Shown piece by piece: positions 19,939 through 28,634 of a DNA stretch of 64,000 nucleotides. The translations under genes were made by a program, and so were the position numbers. Position 1 is the first letter of the stretch; each line of letters opens with the position of its first letter. Below the pieces are notes generated by a model. The model had not been told where the DNA came from and ran no database searches. It saw nothing but the letters and a program-made list of their open reading frames with translations. Source of the stretch: Planctomycetota bacterium (GTDB lineage: Bacteria; Planctomycetota; UBA8742; UBA2392); the NCBI GenBank assembly GCA_016722065.1, contig JADKGX010000002.1, positions 248,001 through 312,000 of the forward strand, given 5' to 3'.

Positions 19939-21888
19939 TCAGGAATCTTCGCCGCGCACAAGCCGGCGCTTGTTGCCATTGAGGCTGAGCCGCAGCGAGG
20001 CCTTGATGCGCTTGGCGCGGTCGGTGTGATACTCGGCCTCGATGGCGTCCATCAAGGCGTAGGCCTTGTCGTCGGTGTACGGAAACCAGCTTACGCGCCG
20101 CGACACCTGTGGCGCCTCTGCCACCACCTGCGGTCGTAACATCATGCGCGGGCCCGCCCCGGCACGCGGATAGTTGACCCCGTCTGCCCCGCTGCCGGCA
20201 AAGGACCCGCCGTGAAGTTGCGGCTCGCCAATTGAAATACGGGCCACGGGAAGTTGTTCAATCGCCGCGCGCTCTGTGCGCGTGGGCGTGCCCAGCACCG
20301 AAACCGTGCAGGCCGGGGCAAGCCGATTCAAGCGGGCAGCCTCTGCCAGCGGATCTTCACTTCGATACAGGCAGCAGACCGGGCCCTCAATGCGCTCCGT
20401 GCTTGCCAGGGCGCGATCGGGCAGGTTCTCGATTACGCCGCCTTTCCAGTGGATCCAGCGGCCGGGTTCCTGGCCCGCTGGCCAGGTCAGGCGTGCACCC
20501 TTTTCAGAGGCGTCCGAAAGAATCTTCTGCAGTCGCTGCGGGTTCAGTGAATCGGCAATGTTGGCCAACTGCGCGTGGTGGCTGTTCAGGGTGCGCAGTT
20601 CCTCCAGAAAGTGCATGCGGAATTCGTCGTACAGGGCGTGGGCAACCACTACGCGCTCTACTCGGCCCCGCGCGAACCCGCCGCCGGCAAAGGCACTCCA
20701 GAGAGTCGCCGCCACCGCTGTGTGAATGTTGGCGCTGGGCAGCACAACCAGCATCTCTTTGGTCGGGCGGCCAATGCGCGCACCAAAGCCGAACTCCACT
20801 CCGGCCCGGGCGACTTCGTCGGCCTTGGCATTGTCGCCTTCAAAGAAAACCATGTCCGGGCCGCCTTCCAGCAGGCCGCGCCGGTCGCGCCAATCACCGC
20901 CAACGACCTGGATCAGGCCATCAGGGAAGCCGGCGCGCGGAAACAGCTTGCGCAGGTTGTCGGCAATGCGCGGGTGGCGGTCCCCGGGGCACAGGATCAC
21001 AGCGTTGCCGGTGGCCACGGCATCGATCGTCAGCAGCAGCGGTAGTGCAAAGGGCGCATCGGAAGGCGTGAAGATCAGCACCACACCCCATGGCACATTG
21101 CGCACCAGAGCCCGCGCGCCCGGCGCCGTGTAGGGCGCAGCCGCCCCGTGCTGGTCGAACAGCAACTGGGGAACGACGTCTTCCAGCGTGCGCAGCGCCT
21201 CCAGTACCGGCAGGTACTCACCACACAGCGCTTCCACCATGGGCCGACCCACGGCACTGGCCAGGGCGGGCACGTAATCGTTGCGTTGCGCCACCAGTTC
21301 GCCGCGCAACTTGTCCAGGTGGGTCAGCCGCTGTTCAAAGCGCAGGGCGCCCCAGGCGTGCTGGGCGCGCCGCGCCGCTGTGTAGATGGGTGCCACAGGC
21401 GTCGATTGCGTGGCCGGCAGGGAATCCGTGATGCCCCTGGTATCCTGCCCACGCGAAGGCTTGCCGGGCGGGCCCCATTCGCCCACCACTTCACTGCCGT
21501 CGCTCAGCTCCGACGAGGCTTGGACGGCCTTGGAGCGCCATTCTTTTTTCAGCGCCGGCACCTCGCGCGTTTCCAGATTGTCGAAATCCTCGCGCCGGAA
21601 GTATCCGGTTGGCAGGTCGGAACCGGGGCTGGCTTTGTCGGCCACGCGCTTTTCGCCGCTGTCGAACTCGTCGTGGCCCATGACGCGCGTGGGCCCCACC
21701 GACCCCGGGCTGGCCGGACTGGCGACGCTTTTGATCACGCTTTCTGTTTCGCGCTCGCCCATCGGAATGTCGTCCAACACGGGCACTTCGCGCGTATCGA
21801 ATTCCGTGCCGGGGTGGTTGGCATCGGCCACCTTGCGCACGATGCTTTCGTCGGGCGAGGATTCAGGCTTTTGGGCAGGATCAGTCAT
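19939..21888 (-). CDS. Aldehyde dehydrogenase-fold protein lacking catalytic residues
   Basis: The 649-residue protein has two parts. Residues 1-165 are polar and low-complexity with internal repeats (FDTREVPVLDD and LETREVPALKK; KVADANHPGTE and RVADKASPGSD). Residues about 170-640 align by eye to ALDH, but key positions differ. The cysteine loop reads AGGGFARGRVERVVV with Arg407 at the Cys column and no Cys nearby. The general-base Glu column is Gly373. The NAD lysine of LKPAE is Cys300 (LCPGD). The loop usually PWNFP is TPSDAPF. It is therefore probably a pseudoenzyme. Its ATG overlaps the stop of the upstream ABC ATPase gene by 8 nt, placing it last in that operon. Confidence 0.8.
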   Translation of the reverse strand: MTDPAQKPESSPDESIVRKVADANHPGTEFDTREVPVLDDIPMGERETESVIKSVASPASPGSVGPTRVMGHDEFDSGEKRVADKASPGSDLPTGYFRREDFDNLETREVPALKKEWRSKAVQASSELSDGSEVVGEWGPPGKPSRGQDTRGITDSLPATQSTPVAPIYTAARRAQHAWGALRFEQRLTHLDKLRGELVAQRNDYVPALASAVGRPMVEALCGEYLPVLEALRTLEDVVPQLLFDQHGAAAPYTAPGARALVRNVPWGVVLIFTPSDAPFALPLLLTIDAVATGNAVILCPGDRHPRIADNLRKLFPRAGFPDGLIQVVGGDWRDRRGLLEGGPDMVFFEGDNAKADEVARAGVEFGFGARIGRPTKEMLVVLPSANIHTAVAATLWSAFAGGGFARGRVERVVVAHALYDEFRMHFLEELRTLNSHHAQLANIADSLNPQRLQKILSDASEKGARLTWPAGQEPGRWIHWKGGVIENLPDRALASTERIEGPVCCLYRSEDPLAEAARLNRLAPACTVSVLGTPTRTERAAIEQLPVARISIGEPQLHGGSFAGSGADGVNYPRAGAGPRMMLRPQVVAEAPQVSRRVSWFPYTDDKAYALMDAIEAEYHTDRAKRIKASLRLSLNGNKRRLVRGEDS

Positions 21889-22642
21889 TCCGGGCCATAG
21901 CCTGCGCCTTGTGGCGCTCAAGCACTTCCTGGGTCGGGCCGTCGTCCATGATGCGCCCGTCCACAATGCGAATGATGCGTTGCGTGCGCGCTGCCATGTC
22001 CAGGTCGTGGGTCACGACTACAATCGTCTGGTTTTGCTCTTTTACCAGACGCTCAAAGATCGCGAACACCTTGTCCGCGTTTTGTGTGTCCAGGTTACCC
22101 GTTGGTTCGTCGCCTAATACTACCAGAGGCTGGTTGGCCAGCGCCCGTGCAATCGCCACCCGCTGCTGCTCGCCACCCGAAAGGCGCCCCGGCGGCCGAT
22201 GCGCCTTTTCGCCCAGCCCCAGCTCTGAAAGCAGCTCATCCGCTCGCTGCGAGGCCTCATGCAGCCCCGTGCCGGCGCGAAACATCGGCATCATCACGTT
22301 TTCAAGCGCCGTCAGTTCCGGCATCAGGTAGTGAAACTGAAATATGAACCCCAGCTTGCTGTTGCGCACCTGTGCGAGGCCGCGGTCATCCAGCCCGGCA
22401 ATGTTGGCGCCCTCAATCAGGATTTCGCCACGAGTGGGCCGGTCCAGCGCCCCGAGCAGGTACATGAGGGTGGATTTGCCACTACCGGAAGGGCCAACAA
22501 CCGCGCAAAACTCGCCCTGAGTGATACGCAGATCAATGCCCTTGAGAGCCTCAAAGGCCGTCTCGCCCTCGCCCAGCACCTTCACCACGCCGCGAAGCTC
22601 AATGACTGTGCGGCCCTTTTCGTGTTTGCGTTGCGTCTGCAT
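21881..22642 (-). CDS. ABC transporter ATPase, LolD/MacB type
   Basis: The nucleotide-binding subunit of a lipoprotein-release or macrolide-type exporter (253 residues). It has Walker A GPSGSGKST, Q-loop FQFHYL, signature LSGGEQQRVAIARAL, Walker B VVLGDEPTGNLD and H-loop VVVTHD. GALDRPTRGEI after Walker A is typical of the LolD/MacB/FtsE group. Start and stop overlap with the permease upstream (TAATG) and the ALDH-like gene downstream, so the genes are translationally coupled. Confidence 0.93.
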   Translation of the reverse strand: MQTQRKHEKGRTVIELRGVVKVLGEGETAFEALKGIDLRITQGEFCAVVGPSGSGKSTLMYLLGALDRPTRGEILIEGANIAGLDDRGLAQVRNSKLGFIFQFHYLMPELTALENVMMPMFRAGTGLHEASQRADELLSELGLGEKAHRPPGRLSGGEQQRVAIARALANQPLVVLGDEPTGNLDTQNADKVFAIFERLVKEQNQTIVVVTHDLDMAARTQRIIRIVDGRIMDDGPTQEVLERHKAQAMARND

Positions 22643-23901
22643 TATGCATGCCCGCGCAGGGTTTCGACCGGGTCCAGTTTGCCGGCGCGCAGGGCTGGAA
22701 TGACTGACGCCAGCATGGTGACCACCAGCGCCGCGATGCCGGCCACGACGTACAGCCCTGGGGCGTTGTTCATGGTCAGGTGTTCGGACTGGATCAGCCC
22801 CTTCATGGGAATCGGCAGGGCCCCCACCGCCACGGTCAGGTAGTATCCCATCACGCAGCCCGTGACCACGCCTGTAAGGCCGATGGCAATGCCCTCCATG
22901 AAGAATGTCAGGGTGATGTCGCCGCGCGTGTAGCCCATGGATTTCAGCATGGCGATTTCGGGCAGCTTCTCCATGACCAGCATGATCAGGATGTTGAGAA
23001 TGCCAAAAGCAGCCACGATCAGAATGCCCCCCGTCACCAGATAGGTGATGGTCTGCTGGATCACAAAGATGGCCAGAAAATTCTCGTTGGCTTCCTGCCA
23101 GCTTTCGGTGCGATAGCGAATCATGGCTTCAATGCGCGTTGCGGCTTCGCGGGCTGTGGTGTAGTCGCGCAGGCGCACGACAATCTGGTTCACGTCGCGG
23201 CCCAAGCCGAGCAACTGCTGCGCGACCGTGATCAGCGTATAGGCGCGGCTGTAGTCAATGGTGGTAATGCCGGTGCGAAAGATGCCAACCACGCGAAGCG
23301 AGCGGCTTTCCCCGCCGCGCAGCTTGATCGTGACCAGGTCGCCCTTGCGCACGCCCAGGTTTTCGGCCACGCCGCCGCCAAGCAGCATCGCGCCGCCGGA
23401 CGAATACAGGTCAAAGATCTGGCCGTCCTCGATGTACTTGTTGATTTCGTTGACGGCTTCCTGCGATTCGGGCTCTATGCCCTGCAGGCCCACTCCGCGC
23501 TCACGGCTGCCGAAACTGATGATGGCGGTACCAATCACGTTGGGTGCTGCTGCCTGCACCTCGGGCAGTTTTCGCAGCATCTCGACGATTTGCAGTGGCT
23601 GGGCGATGCGGCGCGGGGTCTGGCGCGGCTGGGCGTTTTCAACGGTCGTTACGCCCCCCGTTGTGTCGGACAGCCAACTCGCAAACTCGTCGGTCGTCTG
23701 GCGTTTTTCGTCGTAGATCGTGATGTGGGGCGTGCTTTCTACTGTTTCGGTGACGAACTTCTTTTCAAAGCCCGTCATCAACGCACTCAGCATGATCATG
23801 AAGGTCACGCCGATTGCCACGCCGGTCACTGACACCGCTGTGCGAAAGGTGTTGTGCATCAAGTGGCGGCGCGCCACCAGCATCAGCGGGTACAGCGTCA
23901 A
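22642..23901 (-). CDS. ABC permease, FtsX/LolE/MacB type
   Basis: A 419-residue permease with one N-terminal TM (about 15-45), a large periplasmic MacB-PCD-like domain, and three C-terminal TMs typical of FtsX-like permeases (ILIVAAFGILNILIMLVMEKL with KSMGYTRGDI; LTGVVTGCVMGYYL; VVAGIAALVVTMLASVIPAL), ending in the usual PVETLRG tail. The start is TTG at 23901, supported by AAGGAG 5 nt upstream. It overlaps the HlyD-like gene's stop by 4 nt (TTGA). Together with the ATPase it forms a type VII ABC (mechanotransmission) exporter; substrate unknown. Confidence 0.92.
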   Translation of the reverse strand: MTLYPLMLVARRHLMHNTFRTAVSVTGVAIGVTFMIMLSALMTGFEKKFVTETVESTPHITIYDEKRQTTDEFASWLSDTTGGVTTVENAQPRQTPRRIAQPLQIVEMLRKLPEVQAAAPNVIGTAIISFGSRERGVGLQGIEPESQEAVNEINKYIEDGQIFDLYSSGGAMLLGGGVAENLGVRKGDLVTIKLRGGESRSLRVVGIFRTGITTIDYSRAYTLITVAQQLLGLGRDVNQIVVRLRDYTTAREAATRIEAMIRYRTESWQEANENFLAIFVIQQTITYLVTGGILIVAAFGILNILIMLVMEKLPEIAMLKSMGYTRGDITLTFFMEGIAIGLTGVVTGCVMGYYLTVAVGALPIPMKGLIQSEHLTMNNAPGLYVVAGIAALVVTMLASVIPALRAGKLDPVETLRGHA

Positions 23902-25145
23902 GGGGACTCCTTGGCCTTGACCCTGGCGCCATCCTTGAGCGAGCGAACATCGGAGGTCACCACCAGGTCGCCTTCACTGAGGCCACTTACGGCCTCGCAG
24001 GTGCTGAAGTTGACCAGCCCCAGCACGACCTTGGTTTGGGCAACCCGGCCATCCTTGAGCACATAGACGGTGTTATCGCCACTGAGGGCCGAGCGCGGAA
24101 ACACCAATGCGCCGTCCTTCATGCTGACAATCACCGCAAGTTCCGCCGTCATGCCCGAATAGGCGAGAATGTCCCCGGGCAACCTCGTTGAACCGCGCAG
24201 CTTGCTGCCAGTGGCCGCTACAAACGTCGCCGCCTCAAAACTGACTTTGACGCGATAGCCCTTGGTGGCGCGGTCGGCGTCTGGCAGGATTTCATAGACG
24301 CGGCCGTCGACGGGGCTGCGGTCATTACCTGCCAGGCGCAACTTCACCTGGGCGGAAAGCCGAACGCGCCCGATGTCGTCCTCGTTCACGTCGGCTTCGA
24401 TGATCAGCTCGCGAACATCCCCCACCATGGCCAATTCCGCGCCTGAGGCCGCGAACTCGCCTTCTTTCAGGGGCAGGCGCAGCAGCACGCCGTCCATGGG
24501 CGCGACAATCGTGTCATCACGCTCCTGGGCGGCCACGAGGTCCAGGCTGGCCTGGGCGGTTTTGTGGGCGGCTTGCAGGTTGGCAAGGGCAACGTCGCGG
24601 TCCTGTTGCAGCGTCTTGAGGCGTTCATTGGCGGTAATGGCGCGGGTGCGCGCAGCGGCAATGGCGTCCTCCGTTACGCCACGCCCCACACCCTGCTGTT
24701 CCAGGCGTTCCAGGCGCTTGCTTTCGTCCAGTGCGGACTGGGCGGCTTCCGCAATGCGCATTTCAAAGGCGTTACGAAACGCGCTGCCGGTGGCCAGTTG
24801 TTCGGTCACGCGGTCCAGCTCAGCTTTGGCACTTGATCGGCGGGCTTCGCGGGCGGAATCACGCAACTGCACAATCGGCTGGCCCTGCGTGACTTCGTCG
24901 CCTTCGTGCAGGGTCTTGCCGTCGCTGCGGGTATAGATTCGCCCCACCACCCCGGCGCGTGGCGCCTTCAACACACGGCGCTCGCGGGCCTCGACCAGCC
25001 CGGTGGCATAGACGGTTTCCAGGGCGGGGCCCCGTGAAACGCGCCCCACGTTGTGGGTCGTGGCGCTGAAAATGGCGCTTAGCATCGCGAACACGCCCGC
25101 GACCACAACCACGCCCAGAACCACAAACATGCCGATTCGTTTCAC
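23898..25145 (-). CDS. HlyD/MacA-like periplasmic adaptor
   Basis: A membrane-fusion protein of 415 residues. An N-terminal anchor (MFVVLGVVVVAGVFAMLSAIF) is followed by a lipoyl half (VLKAPRAGVVGRIYTRSDGK), an alpha-helical hairpin of about 120 residues, the second lipoyl half (DDTIVAPMDGVLLRLPLKEG) and a beta-barrel domain. Adaptors of this type link an inner-membrane exporter to an outer-membrane channel. The start is GTG 25145, with GAGG 6 nt upstream. It is the first exporter gene; GNAT lies 57 nt upstream. No TolC-like gene is visible. Confidence 0.9.
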   Translation of the reverse strand: MKRIGMFVVLGVVVVAGVFAMLSAIFSATTHNVGRVSRGPALETVYATGLVEARERRVLKAPRAGVVGRIYTRSDGKTLHEGDEVTQGQPIVQLRDSAREARRSSAKAELDRVTEQLATGSAFRNAFEMRIAEAAQSALDESKRLERLEQQGVGRGVTEDAIAAARTRAITANERLKTLQQDRDVALANLQAAHKTAQASLDLVAAQERDDTIVAPMDGVLLRLPLKEGEFAASGAELAMVGDVRELIIEADVNEDDIGRVRLSAQVKLRLAGNDRSPVDGRVYEILPDADRATKGYRVKVSFEAATFVAATGSKLRGSTRLPGDILAYSGMTAELAVIVSMKDGALVFPRSALSGDNTVYVLKDGRVAQTKVVLGLVNFSTCEAVSGLSEGDLVVTSDVRSLKDGARVKAKESP

Positions 25146-25202
25146 GCAAGCCTCGCCAGGTCCCGGCGGGATTATGACCCGCCGGAACCTGTGCGAAAGT
25201 AC

Positions 25203-25763
25203 CTATTGCGGATCGCGCCAATCCTGGCGCAACACGCCCATCAGGATCGTGTCCAGGTACTTGCCTTCCACATACATGGCCTGGCGCTGTACGCCTTCAC
25301 GAACAAAGCCGGCTGCTTCATAGGACTTGATGCCGCCAATGTTGTCGGCATTCACGCGCAGCATCACGCGGTTGAGGTTCAGCACGTCAAAGGCGTACTT
25401 CAACGTGGTGCGGGCCATTTCACGGCCATAGCCCTTGCCCCATTGATCGGGCCGGCCAATGTACACGCCCCATTCCGCATGCCTGTGCAGCCAACTGATG
25501 CGGTGCAGGCCAGTACCGCCCAGCACGGTTTGCTCGCCCTTGATGCCCACCACCATAGTCACGTCAGTGGCGCCTTCGGCCACGGGTGGCTTGGTCTGGG
25601 CTTCTATCCACTTGGCTTCGCCGGCTTCACTGAACGGAAAGCGCCCGATCGCCAGGTTGCGGCGCACGCGCGGGTCCATCAGGTAACCCGCGATTACCTT
25701 GGCGTCCTCGGGTTCCGGGGCGCGGTACCATAAGCGGGCTGATTCCAGAAATGGGTTGGGCAT
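25203..25763 (-). CDS. GNAT acetyltransferase, RimJ/RimL-like
   Basis: Transfers acetyl from acetyl-CoA to an amino group, often a protein N-terminus or small molecule. The 186-residue protein has the acetyl-CoA loop QWGKGYGREMA and the RimJ/L C-terminal pattern VNADNIGGIKSYEAAGFVREG. The ATG at 25763 has AAGGAG 7 nt upstream; an upstream frame extension lacks coding character. It is divergent from the YuiH-like gene. It may be the first gene of the exporter operon, but the 57-nt gap leaves that open. Confidence 0.88.
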   Translation of the reverse strand: MPNPFLESARLWYRAPEPEDAKVIAGYLMDPRVRRNLAIGRFPFSEAGEAKWIEAQTKPPVAEGATDVTMVVGIKGEQTVLGGTGLHRISWLHRHAEWGVYIGRPDQWGKGYGREMARTTLKYAFDVLNLNRVMLRVNADNIGGIKSYEAAGFVREGVQRQAMYVEGKYLDTILMGVLRQDWRDPQ

Positions 25764-25829
25764 GGCGCTCTCCTTGCCCCTGAAACGATAGCCAGTTTCA
25801 CGGGCCTGCGCGCCGGGTATGATCAAGCC

Positions 25830-26480
25830 ATGGACGAAACCAACGACAAGCTGATTCAAGCCAAACAGAACATCGCCCAGACGCGCAGTGCAAAGGGCGT
25901 GGGCACAGGCCGCGATGCCGGGTCGCGTGACCGCCTGCCCCCGGGGCAACGGCTGGTCAAGGATGGCTGGCCGGTGCTGGACCTTGGCATTCAACCAGAC
26001 ATTCCTACCAACCTGTGGCAGTTGCGCGTTTCAGGCGCGGCGCAGGAACGTACTTTTTCGTGGGACGACTTTCTTGGGCTTCCGCAAACCAAGCTGGTGA
26101 CCGACTTTCATTGTGTAACCAGTTGGTCGATTTTTGACGCACACATAGAAGGCGTGTTGTGGAAGGACTTTTTGGCCGCGATTGAAGTCAGCCCCCAGGC
26201 CACGCATGCCATGTTTCACAGCTTTGACGGCTATAAGACCAACGTGAGCCTGGAAGAAATGGCGCAGCCCAACGTGGCCATCATTCACCGGTTTGGCGGC
26301 GAGCCGCTTTCGCGTGAACATGGCGGCCCGGTGCGCACCTGGGTGCCGCAGTTGTATGCCTGGAAGAGCGCCAAGTGGGTGCGTGGCATTGAGTTCTTGA
26401 ATGCCGACAAGCGCGGCTTCTGGGAAGTGCGTGGCTATCACAACCACGGCGACCCATGGAAGGAAGAGCGCTACTCCTAA
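25830..26480 (+). CDS. Sulfite oxidase-like molybdopterin oxidoreductase (YuiH type)
   Basis: A cytoplasmic member of the SUOX molybdopterin fold (216 residues). Cys95 in FHCVTSWS is the expected molybdenum ligand; usual homologues read HCVTRWS, so an Arg-to-Ser change is present. GGPVRTWVPQLYAWKSAKW and the C-terminal FWEVRGYHNHGDPW match the family closely. There is no signal peptide. No SD precedes the ATG; TATGAT lies exactly 6 nt upstream (25818-25823), suggesting a leaderless mRNA. The two following genes encode membrane proteins, but no haem or quinone partner is evident. Substrate unknown. Confidence 0.9.
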   Translation: MDETNDKLIQAKQNIAQTRSAKGVGTGRDAGSRDRLPPGQRLVKDGWPVLDLGIQPDIPTNLWQLRVSGAAQERTFSWDDFLGLPQTKLVTDFHCVTSWSIFDAHIEGVLWKDFLAAIEVSPQATHAMFHSFDGYKTNVSLEEMAQPNVAIIHRFGGEPLSREHGGPVRTWVPQLYAWKSAKWVRGIEFLNADKRGFWEVRGYHNHGDPWKEERYS

Positions 26481-26481
26481 C

Positions 26482-27147
26482 ATGGCCGAGCCCCGCACTG
26501 CCCACGGCGCCTGGCGCACGATCCAACGTGCGGCCGTTGCCGTGTTTGTCTGTGCACACCTTGGCGCGCTGCTGGTCGCCAACATCATTCAAGTGCTGCC
26601 ACAGGAGCCACCGGCGTTGCTGGACCGGCCAGCCCGGGCCTACATGCACGCCACGGCGCTTGACCAGCGCTGGAACATGTTCGCGCCCCAGGTAAGTGAC
26701 ACCACCTGGGCGCCGGTGCTGCTTCTGATCTTTACCGACGGCAAAAGCCAGACCGTGCCCAGCAGCACGATGCCACCACTGCTGTCAGGCCGCACCCAAC
26801 TGCTGGACATTCACAAGCTGCCACCAGAACAGCGGGCCTGCGGCTGGAACTTTCACCTGATGGACGGCCGGCTGCGTAAGTTTGAAAGCTACGCCTGCAA
26901 GCCCGGCGCGCAGTACATGGCGCTGCGCACGGCCTGGACACGCTGGATGCTGGACCAGTGGCTGGCCGATCACCCGGGCCAGGGGGGCAGCATTCGCGTG
27001 GCTCAGTTCGCCCGGGCCGAGGTGGTGTACGACGGCGACGGCCCGCTTCCCCGAATTGATTCCTTGCAGATGCTGGCGATTGAGCAACGCATGGACCCGC
27101 ACTGGCCCCTGCCGCACACGCAACAACTGCCCGGGGTGATGCCTTGA
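26482..27147 (+). CDS. Hypothetical membrane protein paired with HTTM gene
   Basis: A 221-residue protein with one N-terminal TM (about 15-38, VFVCAHLGALLVANIIQVL). A WNMFAP motif follows near residue 63, of a kind that recurs in small proteins next to HTTM genes. The remainder is a soluble domain likely outside the membrane. It begins 1 nt after the YuiH-like gene's stop, and its own stop overlaps the next start (TTGA), so the three genes look like one transcription unit. No known catalytic motif. Confidence 0.75.
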   Translation: MAEPRTAHGAWRTIQRAAVAVFVCAHLGALLVANIIQVLPQEPPALLDRPARAYMHATALDQRWNMFAPQVSDTTWAPVLLLIFTDGKSQTVPSSTMPPLLSGRTQLLDIHKLPPEQRACGWNFHLMDGRLRKFESYACKPGAQYMALRTAWTRWMLDQWLADHPGQGGSIRVAQFARAEVVYDGDGPLPRIDSLQMLAIEQRMDPHWPLPHTQQLPGVMP

Positions 27148-28514
27148 GTCTGCGCCGTGCCATGACGCGATTCTGGACCGAACCTGTCGCTGCGCAGCCG
27201 CTGGCGGCCTTTCGCATCAGCATTGCGTTGATTGCCCTGGTGGACACGGCGACATCCGTACTGCCCTATGCGTCGCGCTGGTTTGGCGCCCAAAGCCCCA
27301 ATGCAGCGGCCTTTGGCGCAACCTATTACCTGCCGAACTGGCCCTGGAGCCTGCTGCAAATCGCGACCGATGCCGGCACTGCGCGGGTTCTGGCCGCGTG
27401 CGTGATTGGTTTTGCGCTGCTTTCGCTGATCGGGCTGCTGACGCGGCTTTCCTGCGTTGGCTTGTGGACGACACTTTCGCTGCTGCACGCCATGGCGCCG
27501 AACACCCTGAATGCCGGAGATCTGCTGCTGCGTGTGGCAACCTTTTACCTGGTGTTGATGCCGTGCGGTGCGGCCTGGAGCCTGGACGCACGGCTTGCCC
27601 GGCGAGGCACGCTGGTGGTGGCACCGTGGTCGCTGCGGCTGGCGCAGATCCAGATTTGTTTCGTGTATTTCTTCACGGCGATCGAAAAGCTGAAGGGTTT
27701 TGGGAGTTTGGCCACGCCGGGGGACTGGCTGGGCGGCAGCGCCGTGCGCCTGACATTGGCCAACGCCATGATCGCGCGCTGGCCTTGGTTCCATAACATG
27801 CCGCTTTGGATCAGCGCCCCGGCGTCGTGGCTTACGCTGGGATGGGAACTGCTTTTTCCGGTGTTGGTACTGTGGCGGCGCACGCGTTATGCGGCACTGG
27901 CCATTGGCGTGATCCTGCATGTGGGAATTTTCGCCACGATGGAAGTAACGCACTTCAGCTTCACAACACTGGCGTGGTACTGGCTGTTTGTTCCGGCGGT
28001 GGTGCTGATGGATCTGGCAGGTAAACAAACCGGCAGCCCCGACAAACGCGTCTACACCGTGTTCTATGACGGCATGTGCCCGGTGTGCAAGAAAGCCAAG
28101 CGCAACCTAGAACGCCTGGACTGGCTTGGCAGGTTGACCTACCGCGACATCCACGACCGCGCCAGCGCTGATGCCGCCCTGCCCACCGTGAGTTACGCCG
28201 ACATGCTGCGCCAGATGTACGTCAAACGCCCCGACGGCAGCTATTTTGGCGGGTTTGAGGCCTTTCGCGCGTTGGCCGCTGTGCTGCCTCTGTGCTGGCC
28301 TTTGATGCCGTTTCTGTGGCTGCCAGGGGCGAAGTTTCTGGGCACACGCGGCTACAAGTTCATTGCCCGCAACCGCTTCAAGTTCGCCAAGTGCGACGAC
28401 GAGGCCTGCAACCTTCACCTGAAACTACTGGCAGGCAAGGAACTCGACGACACGGTCATCAAGCAAGTGATCGAACTGCACGAACGCTACCGCAAGGCCA
28501 AAGCCACGTCTTAA
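27144..28514 (+). CDS. HTTM-domain membrane protein fused to DCC thiol-disulfide domain
   Basis: A 456-residue protein. Residues 1-295 contain several membrane segments in an arrangement like the HTTM domain, which is related to vitamin K-dependent gamma-carboxylase (for example ICFVYFFTAIEKLKG and LFPVLVLWRRTRYAALAIG). Residues about 300-450 form a DUF393/DCC domain with YDGMCPVCKKAKR (Cys312 and Cys315) and RDIHDR. HTTM and DCC are usually neighbours or fused, suggesting redox chemistry coupled to a membrane carboxylase/epoxidase-like activity, which is inference. The start is TTG 27144 with GGGGTG upstream; ATG 27162 is an alternative. Confidence 0.85.
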   Translation: MSLRRAMTRFWTEPVAAQPLAAFRISIALIALVDTATSVLPYASRWFGAQSPNAAAFGATYYLPNWPWSLLQIATDAGTARVLAACVIGFALLSLIGLLTRLSCVGLWTTLSLLHAMAPNTLNAGDLLLRVATFYLVLMPCGAAWSLDARLARRGTLVVAPWSLRLAQIQICFVYFFTAIEKLKGFGSLATPGDWLGGSAVRLTLANAMIARWPWFHNMPLWISAPASWLTLGWELLFPVLVLWRRTRYAALAIGVILHVGIFATMEVTHFSFTTLAWYWLFVPAVVLMDLAGKQTGSPDKRVYTVFYDGMCPVCKKAKRNLERLDWLGRLTYRDIHDRASADAALPTVSYADMLRQMYVKRPDGSYFGGFEAFRALAAVLPLCWPLMPFLWLPGAKFLGTRGYKFIARNRFKFAKCDDEACNLHLKLLAGKELDDTVIKQVIELHERYRKAKATS

Positions 28515-28598
28515 TCCACAGACATCCGAAGATTCAAACAGATACGGCACGCGGCCTCGGTGTGCGTGAGTCTGCGTCTACCTGCGTGCATCTGTGGA
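28515..28598. repeat. Inverted-repeat element, CCACAGAT family, copy 1
   Basis: An 84-nt element between convergent genes. It begins TCCACA and ends TGTGGA. Reading inward, each arm carries degenerate ACAGAT-like words at 10-bp period (left: ACAGAC, GAAGAT, ACAGAT; right, reverse complement: ACAGAT, GCAGGT, GCAGAC). It is the same family as the copy at 59837-59982. Confidence 0.75.
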
Positions 28599-28634
28599 CG
28601 GAATGCGGTCGGCGTTTTGGCGGCCCTGCGCTGA

